From the NCBI GenBank assembly GCA_016787605.1, contig JAEUUE010000097.1, positions 1 to 46,750 on the forward strand: 46,750 nt of DNA, in the 5' to 3' direction. The DNA comes from Cyclobacteriaceae bacterium. GTDB lineage: Bacteria; Bacteroidota; Bacteroidia; Cytophagales; Cyclobacteriaceae. The position numbers were made by a program, and so were the translations under genes. The number at the start of each line of letters is the position of its first letter. Within the stretch, counting starts at the first letter, position 1. A model generated the notes under the pieces. That model was not told the DNA's origin. It saw only the letters and a list, made by a program, of their open reading frames with translations, and did not search any database. Below are positions 42,021 to 46,750 of the stretch, one piece after another.

Positions 42021-42569
42021 CTATTTGAAAGAATAGCGAATCACCGACCGGAGAAGAATTTCCGGCATGGAGAGCGACATTCCCGGTCGTTGGACAGCCA
42101 ACTGGGGCCCTGAGGTTCCGGTTAGAACCGCGTTGCCCTGCTCAAGATGGTAGACATTCACGAGGTATTCGGGCTCGGTGTCGTTATTGATGTAGAGGTC
42201 GATGGTGACCAGGTATTCCCCGCCGCCAATCCAGGGTCTTTCGGACTTGGGCAGCAGCCGGTGAAGTTGGGTATGGGGTGAGATCAGGCTGTCGGGGGGT
42301 ACCTGGGCATCGGGCGGAAAGGCCCGGTAGTAGGGCCAGGTGCGGCTGGACCCGGGGGTGAAGGTATACTTATATAAAGGTATTTCGCGGTCCAGCAGGG
42401 CCTTGGCTTCTGCGCAGTTGGGCCCCCCGGTGGGGCAATTGACCTCAAAATAGAAGATTTTGGAGGTCGCGTACTTACCCCCATCAGCAGGCTGCCCCCC
42501 GCATCCCGCCAGCAAGACGAAGATGAGGGGGGCAGTCAGGTTACGTATAGTTGCCCCGAAAAGGCTCAC
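42021..42569 (-). CDS. Lipoprotein of unknown function
   Basis: 182 residues with a lipoprotein signal ending FVLLAGC followed by GGQPADGG. The mature part contains a CPTGGPNC pair of cysteines (possible disulfide) and beta-rich segments (GGEYLVTIDLYINNDTEPEYLVNVYHLEQG). No family recognised. It starts 8 bases after the cytochrome c stop, so it is co-transcribed with that gene. A partner of the cytochrome or of the YceI lipoprotein is possible, without direct evidence. Confidence 0.65.
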   Translation of the reverse strand: MSLFGATIRNLTAPLIFVLLAGCGGQPADGGKYATSKIFYFEVNCPTGGPNCAEAKALLDREIPLYKYTFTPGSSRTWPYYRAFPPDAQVPPDSLISPHTQLHRLLPKSERPWIGGGEYLVTIDLYINNDTEPEYLVNVYHLEQGNAVLTGTSGPQLAVQRPGMSLSMPEILLRSVIRYSFK

Positions 42570-42577
42570 TGTACGGC

Positions 42578-42979
42578 TTATTTCTTAAAGGTGCGCATGT
42601 AGTGAACCAACAGCCAGCGGTCGTTGTCGTCCGCGATCTTCTTGTCGTAAGCCGGCATGTCGTCGCGGCCAAAGGTGGTCTTATAGAAGAGTTCACCATC
42701 AGACTGTCCCTGGAAGGCTGCGCTTGAGAAGTCTCCGCACTTGGTGTCCAGCTCTTTTGCTTTCGGACCGTCGCCCAAGCCTACTTTGCCATGGCAGGAC
42801 TTGCAGTGCTTGTCATACAGCTGCTTGGCAATGTCCATGTCGTCTTTGGAGGCCTTGGTGGGGTTTTCCATCTTCTTGTACTTGGCAGGCACTTCCCAGG
42901 GCTGCTGGATCGTGGTAAAACTGAAGGCGGTCAGGAGCATGCCGGAAAGAAGGATCAGGGTGAAGGTATTCGGTTTCAT
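42578..42979 (-). CDS. Periplasmic monohaem cytochrome c
   Basis: 133 residues with signal peptide MKPNTFTLILLSGMLLTAFS. Class I cytochrome c: haem site C59-K-S-C62-H63, GKVGLGDGPKAKEL, distal Met in FGRDDMPAYDKKI, and the C-terminal helix DDNDRWLLVHYMRTF. A small soluble carrier that could take electrons from the island's NrfD/Fe-S or EB_dh proteins to a terminal oxidase or reductase (inference). First gene of the minus-strand island, followed by the unknown lipoprotein. Confidence 0.92.
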   Translation of the reverse strand: MKPNTFTLILLSGMLLTAFSFTTIQQPWEVPAKYKKMENPTKASKDDMDIAKQLYDKHCKSCHGKVGLGDGPKAKELDTKCGDFSSAAFQGQSDGELFYKTTFGRDDMPAYDKKIADDNDRWLLVHYMRTFKK

Positions 42980-43034
42980 AACGCGTTTTTTGGTAGTTAA
43001 TCAATCAAGGTTCATGCCACTTCGTCCATGGCAA

Positions 43035-43082
43035 TGACTAAAAATAGGCCATGGGGCTGAGAATTGAAAATGATTTTAGTCA
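43035..43082. repeat. Inverted repeat TGACTAAAA / TTTTAGTCA
   Basis: Nine-base arms at 43035-43043 and 43074-43082, 30-base loop, between the YitT stop and the cytochrome c start. It shares the TGAC/GTCA ends with the operator boxes at 41.9 kb. It could be a transcript-end hairpin or a regulator site. Confidence 0.35.
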
Positions 43083-43104
43083 GATTCGATGGTGAAGTTG
43101 TCAA

Positions 43105-44019
43105 TTAATCCTCCCGGAACGGCCGCTTCTTGATCATACCGCCCTTGATGTCGTTGATGCTGTTTTCCACCACGAACGCCTCGGGGTCAATCTTGGTGAT
43201 CTCCGTCTTCATCCGCTGAAGCTCGAGCCGGGTGACCACGGAGAAGATCACGTCCACCTCGGCCACGCGATGGCCCTTTTTGCCATACCCGCTCTTGCCT
43301 TTCAGCACGGTAACGCCCCGCCCCAACTTCGTGATGATAGTGTCCTTGATCTCTTCATGCTTGTCGGATACAATCATCACACTGGTGTACTCCTCGATCC
43401 CATGCACCACGAAATCCACGGTCTTGGATGCCACCAGGTAGGTGAGAATGGCATACAGGGCGGTTTCTACATTAATAAGGTAGGCGGCCACCGAGAAAAT
43501 AATGATGTTCAGGATGAGAATAACGTCGCCTACCGTCATCGTGGTCTTCTTGCTGGTAAAGATGGCCAACACCTCGGTGCCGTCGATGACACTGCCGCCC
43601 CGGATGGAGAGACCGATGCCGCCACCCAGAAAGAATCCTCCAAATACGGCAATTAGCAATTTGTCGTGCGTCATGATGGGAAACTCCACAAGGGCCAGCA
43701 CACCGGCCAGCGCGGAAATGGCGATGAGCGTCTTGATGGCAAACTTCTTGGCCACTTGGGTATACGCGATCACCACGAAGGGAAGGTTGAACAGGATCAC
43801 GAGCAACGGCAGTTGAATGCCCCAGACCACGTTGGCGAGCAGGGAAATGCCCATCACCCCGCCATCGAGAAACCGGTTGGGCAACAGGAACCCTTTCAGC
43901 CCGAACCCCGCGGCCATTACGCCCATGAGAATCAGCACGGCATCCTTGATGTTTTGAATGATGTCGATCCGCCTCAGGCGGAGCCGCTGGAGCTGCTGGT
44001 GCCGTTGACTGGTGGGCAT
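43105..44019 (-). CDS. YitT-family membrane protein (DUF161 + DUF2179)
   Basis: 304 residues. Five to six membrane helices (about 22-190) with KGFLLPNRFLDGGVMGISLL, GGGIGLSIRGGSVIDGTEVLAIF and LVASKTVDFVVHGIEEY, followed by a cytoplasmic DUF2179 domain (TIITKLGRGVTVLKGKSGY, IDPEAFVVENSINDIKGG). The family is very widespread; transport or sensing roles are proposed but not established. It lies 45 bases after the frameshifted protease gene, probably in the same transcript. Confidence 0.9.
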   Translation of the reverse strand: MPTSQRHQQLQRLRLRRIDIIQNIKDAVLILMGVMAAGFGLKGFLLPNRFLDGGVMGISLLANVVWGIQLPLLVILFNLPFVVIAYTQVAKKFAIKTLIAISALAGVLALVEFPIMTHDKLLIAVFGGFFLGGGIGLSIRGGSVIDGTEVLAIFTSKKTTMTVGDVILILNIIIFSVAAYLINVETALYAILTYLVASKTVDFVVHGIEEYTSVMIVSDKHEEIKDTIITKLGRGVTVLKGKSGYGKKGHRVAEVDVIFSVVTRLELQRMKTEITKIDPEAFVVENSINDIKGGMIKKRPFRED

Positions 44020-44064
44020 GTCCTTAAATTAGACATTGCCCGATAATTCACCAACGACGGTGGT

Positions 44065-44992
44065 CTACTTGAAACGATCGGCGTAACCGCTGGCCTCCAG
44101 GAACTGGCTGGCGTTTCGGATGTTGAGAATGTCGCTGACCGCCTGCTTTTTGTCGGGCATCCGGTCGAAATAGGCTTTCGTGATCTGGTACCCCATCCAG
44201 TACCCCAGGTCCTGGGGTCTGCCTTTCTGGTTGCCGCCGTATAGCCATCCGCTATAGTCTTTTTTGTTCATCCGTCCCCGGAATTCTTCCCCACAGTTCT
44301 TTTTCTTTCGGGTTGGCAAAATCGTGCACATGCTGGTTGATGTGCTTCCCGGAAATCAATTCGGCGAGAAAATCGGCGGAGCCTTCCTTCAGACAGGCCT
44401 GCAACAGGGTGCCACCGTCGTAGTTCTGCTGAAAATGGATCAACTCATGCGCCACGACATGCGGAATTTCTTCCACCGGTTTGATGACGGTTTTCAGCCA
44501 GGAATTCAATTCATCCATCGGGGTCGCAGCGGTCTTGCCATACATTTCTGCACCGATGATCAGGCCTGCTTTGGACGTGGTGCCTCCCGAACTCAAGGCA
44601 CCAATGACGAAGTACACGGGAGGAAATACAGCCTTAGGATAGTACTCCCTCAATTTGGCCAGGCTTTCCCGGATTTGGGTTTCCATCCCTGCGATGCGAG
44701 CGGTGCTTTCGCGGATCGAAGCGTAGTAGCGGGGGTAGCGGGTGATGGTTTTCGAAAGGTTGGACCCGTCTTCGATCCGCTTCCAGAGAAAACCCTTTAC
44801 GCCCTCCGAACCTTTGTCAATGTATTCGCGCTGGAGCACGTCGGCCGAATAGCCGGGAAGGCTGGCGTCGTAGGCTTTCCAAAACAGGTCAATGTCTGAC
44901 GTAACAATCTCGGCTTTTGATGGATCGGTATTCTGAGCCCAGGAAGCCAAACCGGCCGCCCAAAGTACGAGGGAGAAGGCAAACTGTCTCAT
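44065..44992 (-). pseudogene. DUF2268-like zinc protease, broken by a 1-base frameshift
   Basis: Two overlapping frames encode one protein. Frame A (44992 to 44252) has signal peptide MRQFAFSLVLWAAGLASWAQ, the metalloprotease motif VVAHELIHFQQ and the downstream Glu in KEGSADFLAEL, and ends GRIPGTDEQKRL. Frame B continues from about 44290 as EEFRGRMNKKDYSGW, then DLGYWMGYQITKAYFDRMPDKKQA to the end near 44065. Removing one G from the GGGG run (minus strand, plus 44289-44292) joins them as KELWEEFRGRMNKK. It is a real mutation, a phase-variable run or a sequencing error. The active-site part is intact. Confidence 0.8.
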
Positions 44993-45031
44993 GCAGACCG
45001 AAACGGATTTGCCGGCCGCAGGTTTTGCCGA

Positions 45032-45616
45032 CTACAACAATTGAAACTGGATTGTTCCCACGATCCGCTTCCGGAGCCGTTCAGCCTCGGGGTCACCATC
45101 CTTCACGATGATCAGCAGGTCGCGGTAGTTGTTGCGATACTCGACATTGACCCGGGTGAAAATGTACTTTTTCGTTCCGATGAGGAACGTCCCTTCGGCC
45201 AGTTTGGCTTTGTAGGTACTCATCACCACATCATTGATTTGGAAGGTGAGATTGCTGGCTCCAAACTGTTTGTCGAAACCCCGGATCGATAGTTCCAAAG
45301 CGTTCGGGTCGATGTACACGTGCGGAAGGTAATCGACAATGGTAGCGATGACCTGGAGATCGTTCCCCGCCTGGTAGGTAAACCGCTGGTTTCGCTTGAG
45401 GAATTGCCGCTCGTCTCCCAGCGGAGGCCTGGACTCGTCCTTGAGCTCGAAGGGGGCGTCAAATTGAACGAAGGGTATGCCTGCCTGCACCGGCTTCCAC
45501 TCTGCGGCGTTTAATGCGGCAAAGTCGACCGCGGTTGACTTGTCATAGGCGAACCAAAGGACGGCGAGGAGGCCACAGCCGGCCGCCAATCCAATCAATA
45601 CGTTTCTAGCATTCAT
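45032..45616 (-). CDS. Anchored periplasmic protein of unknown function
   Basis: 194 residues. An N-terminal helix NVLIGLAAGCGLLAVLWFAYD serves as signal anchor; the rest is a soluble alpha/beta domain (VQFDAPFELKDESRPP, DLQVIATIVDYLPHVYIDPNALELSIRGFD, RVNVEYRNNYRDLLIIVKDGD). The fold recalls small PsbP-like or DUF-type periplasmic domains, but I cannot assign it. It lies 39 bases upstream of the protease gene on the same strand. Confidence 0.7.
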   Translation of the reverse strand: MNARNVLIGLAAGCGLLAVLWFAYDKSTAVDFAALNAAEWKPVQAGIPFVQFDAPFELKDESRPPLGDERQFLKRNQRFTYQAGNDLQVIATIVDYLPHVYIDPNALELSIRGFDKQFGASNLTFQINDVVMSTYKAKLAEGTFLIGTKKYIFTRVNVEYRNNYRDLLIIVKDGDPEAERLRKRIVGTIQFQLL

Positions 45617-45743
45617 CTCTGGCTACAGGGCTTAAACCGCGGCGAAGATAGATAAATCGGTCGGATGGTGTAAAGGCTCACCGGATCGTGACCCGGTCCA
45701 GGATTCCATGGGCAGATGCTTCGGCAAGAAGGAGAGTGGGGTA

Positions 45744-45789
45744 GCCAGTGATGATTTTGACCATTGGTGGGGTTCCGTTGACCACTGGC
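45744..45789. repeat. Inverted and direct repeats before the haem gene
   Basis: GCCAGTG (45744-45750) pairs with CACTGGC (45783-45789). Inside, TTGACCATTGG (45757-45767) and TTGACCACTGG (45778-45788) are direct repeats with starts 21 bases apart, two helical turns. This is a possible regulator site about 80-125 bases upstream of the haem-protein gene. The rest of the 251-base gap 45617-45867 shows nothing else. Confidence 0.3.
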
Positions 45790-45867
45790 CCTGTGACGGG
45801 GTGGCTGTAGTCGCCATTCTTTGCTATTTTAGCCTGCTCAGTTTATCCGACACTAATCTGTTAACCC

Positions 45868-46254
45868 ATGCTGTTCCTAAAATCATTCCTCATCCTCCTG
45901 CTCAGTTTTGCCATCTGGACCCGCCACCCGGAGGAAACCCCGGATCCGCAAACTGACAATGGCTTTGTGATCGATGCCAAGGTGAAACCCATCATCGATG
46001 CCAAGTGCCTGGGCTGCCACAGCGCCGACTCCAAAAACGACAAAGCCAAAGAGAAACTCATCTGGGCCAACCTGTCGACCATGGACAAGAAAGCGGCGGC
46101 CTCCACGCTGGATGAAGTGGTGGAAGTGATCGAAAAAGGAGAAATGCCTCCGGCTAAATTCCTGGAGCGCTACCCCGACAAGAAGCTGACCGAAAAGGAG
46201 GCGAAGTCGCTGAGGAAGTGGGCCGACAAGTCAGCCAGCAAGATGCTGAAGTAA
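45868..46254 (+). CDS. Secreted c-type haem-binding protein
   Basis: 128 residues. N-terminal hydrophobic segment MLFLKSFLILLLSFAIW (signal peptide or anchor). The haem site C47-L-G-C50-H51 lies in VKPIIDAKCLGCHSADSKNDKAKEKL, the arrangement of planctomycete-type/haem-binding domain cytochromes, with a likely distal Met in IEKGEMPPAKF and a Lys-rich C-terminal helix. It is followed 4 bases later by a second haem protein. A TATTTTAG stretch near 45826-45833 is a weak -7 candidate. Confidence 0.85.
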   Translation: MLFLKSFLILLLSFAIWTRHPEETPDPQTDNGFVIDAKVKPIIDAKCLGCHSADSKNDKAKEKLIWANLSTMDKKAAASTLDEVVEVIEKGEMPPAKFLERYPDKKLTEKEAKSLRKWADKSASKMLK

Positions 46255-46258
46255 CGTG

Positions 46259-46750
46259 ATGCGTACCTATCTGCGATATGCACTATTCGCCCTGGTGGCC
46301 GGCCTCGTCGTCGTGCAGTTCTTTCCGGCCGATCTTCCTCCGCAAGAGCCCAGACCAACTACTGACCTGCTGGGCACCCAGGAGGTGCCCGAGCCTATCG
46401 TTTCTATCCTGAAGACTTCCTGCTACGATTGTCATTCCGTGGAGACCCGCTATCCCTGGTATTCGAAGGTGGCCCCCGTTTCCTGGCTGGTCGCCAAGGA
46501 TGTCCGGGAAGGCCGCGAAGAAATGAACCTGTCTGAATGGACCGACCTGGCCAAGCGCAAGAAGATCAAGAACCTGGAGAACATCAAGGATGAGGTGACC
46601 GAAGGGCATATGCCCATGCCCATCTACCTGGTGATCCATTGGGATGCCAGGCTCACCGATGAGCAGCGCAAACAGATTGCCGACTGGGCCGACAGCTACC
46701 AGGACCAGATTCTCAATACGCCAGACCCTGAAGAGGAAGAAGAGGAAGAA
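46259..46750 (+). CDS. Haem-binding domain protein (haem_bd), 3' end outside window
   Basis: 164 residues visible, with no stop before the window edge. A signal anchor (YLRYALFALVAGLVVVQFF) is followed by the haem_bd block: C55-Y-D-C58-H59-S, TRYPWYSKVAPVSWLVAKDVREGREEMNLSEW, and EGHMPMPIYLVIHWDARLTDEQRKQIADW with a likely Met ligand. The visible C-terminus is a run of Glu. It starts 4 bases after the preceding haem gene, so the two form one operon. Electron transfer role inferred. Confidence 0.88.
   Translation, partial: MRTYLRYALFALVAGLVVVQFFPADLPPQEPRPTTDLLGTQEVPEPIVSILKTSCYDCHSVETRYPWYSKVAPVSWLVAKDVREGREEMNLSEWTDLAKRKKIKNLENIKDEVTEGHMPMPIYLVIHWDARLTDEQRKQIADWADSYQDQILNTPDPEEEEEEE

Noticed and set aside
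44252-44331. Programmed ribosomal frameshift in the protease gene
   Set aside because: No slippery heptamer or downstream structure of the usual type is seen; a plain 1-base insertion in a G run explains it.

Overview
The window reads as a chromosomal segment from a moderately GC-rich member of the Bacteroidota, most like Cytophagales. The reasons are TonB-dependent receptors with an N-terminal carboxypeptidase-regulatory-like domain, DUF5916, DUF5777 and DUF2490 proteins, a patatin fused to a BamA-type barrel, many Tat and lipoprotein signals, weak Shine-Dalgarno sequences, and repeated -7 boxes of the Bacteroidota form TAnnTTTG a few bases before starts. No rRNA, tRNA, CRISPR array, phage or transposase gene was seen.

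Layout. 1-5 kb: two TonB receptors facing away from a shared control region, with a small His/Cys secreted protein and a lipoprotein; this looks like a metal or cofactor uptake locus. 5-13 kb: amino-acid permease, PhoD phosphatase plus patatin-barrel, SGNH esterase plus BNR-repeat protein, and ahcY. 13-17 kb: a MarR regulator and YceI protein with a striking 26-bp operator, then a DUF5916 protein. 16.8-21.1 kb: one tightly coupled operon of a small protein, DinB-like protein, orphan PaaD, AlkB alkane monooxygenase, serine hydrolase and TrmN6. 21-28.7 kb: ABC transporter pair, CocE/NonD hydrolase, zinc alcohol dehydrogenase, FtsX/MacB-type permease. 28.8-34.6 kb: a secreted WD40-Ig-caspase protein with a barrel partner, an SPFH protein coupled to a ribbon-helix-helix protein, and two DUF1801 paralogs around a DUF2490 protein. 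34.7-43 kb: a respiratory island. 43-46.75 kb: YitT, a frameshifted zinc protease, an unknown anchored protein and two more haem proteins.

The respiratory island (about 34.7-43.0 kb, all minus strand) is the best candidate for something undescribed. It encodes a polysulfide-reductase-type NrfD membrane subunit and a Tat-exported four-cluster Fe-S subunit, but no molybdopterin catalytic subunit. In that place are an 81-residue Tat protein that copies the N-terminal module of the Fe-S subunit, a lipoprotein in which a c-type haem domain is inserted into an ethylbenzene-dehydrogenase-type haem domain, a CX4CH cytochrome lipoprotein, a DUF5777 barrel, a YceI-domain lipoprotein, a monohaem cytochrome c and an anchored Ig-like protein. 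I infer a membrane quinol module passing electrons to periplasmic or outer-membrane haem proteins. Three TGAC-N4-GTCA boxes upstream of the YceI lipoprotein suggest control by a CRP/FNR-family regulator.

A second, cross-window signal is a set of four intergenic tracts made of degenerate 7- or 8-base units, each with its own unit sequence (6.3, 21.2, 25.1 and 32.7 kb). Also notable are a motif shared ahead of two terminators, a palindrome pair with TTTA loops, and a single-base frameshift in an otherwise intact protease gene. All functions are inferred by reading the sequence; no database search was run.
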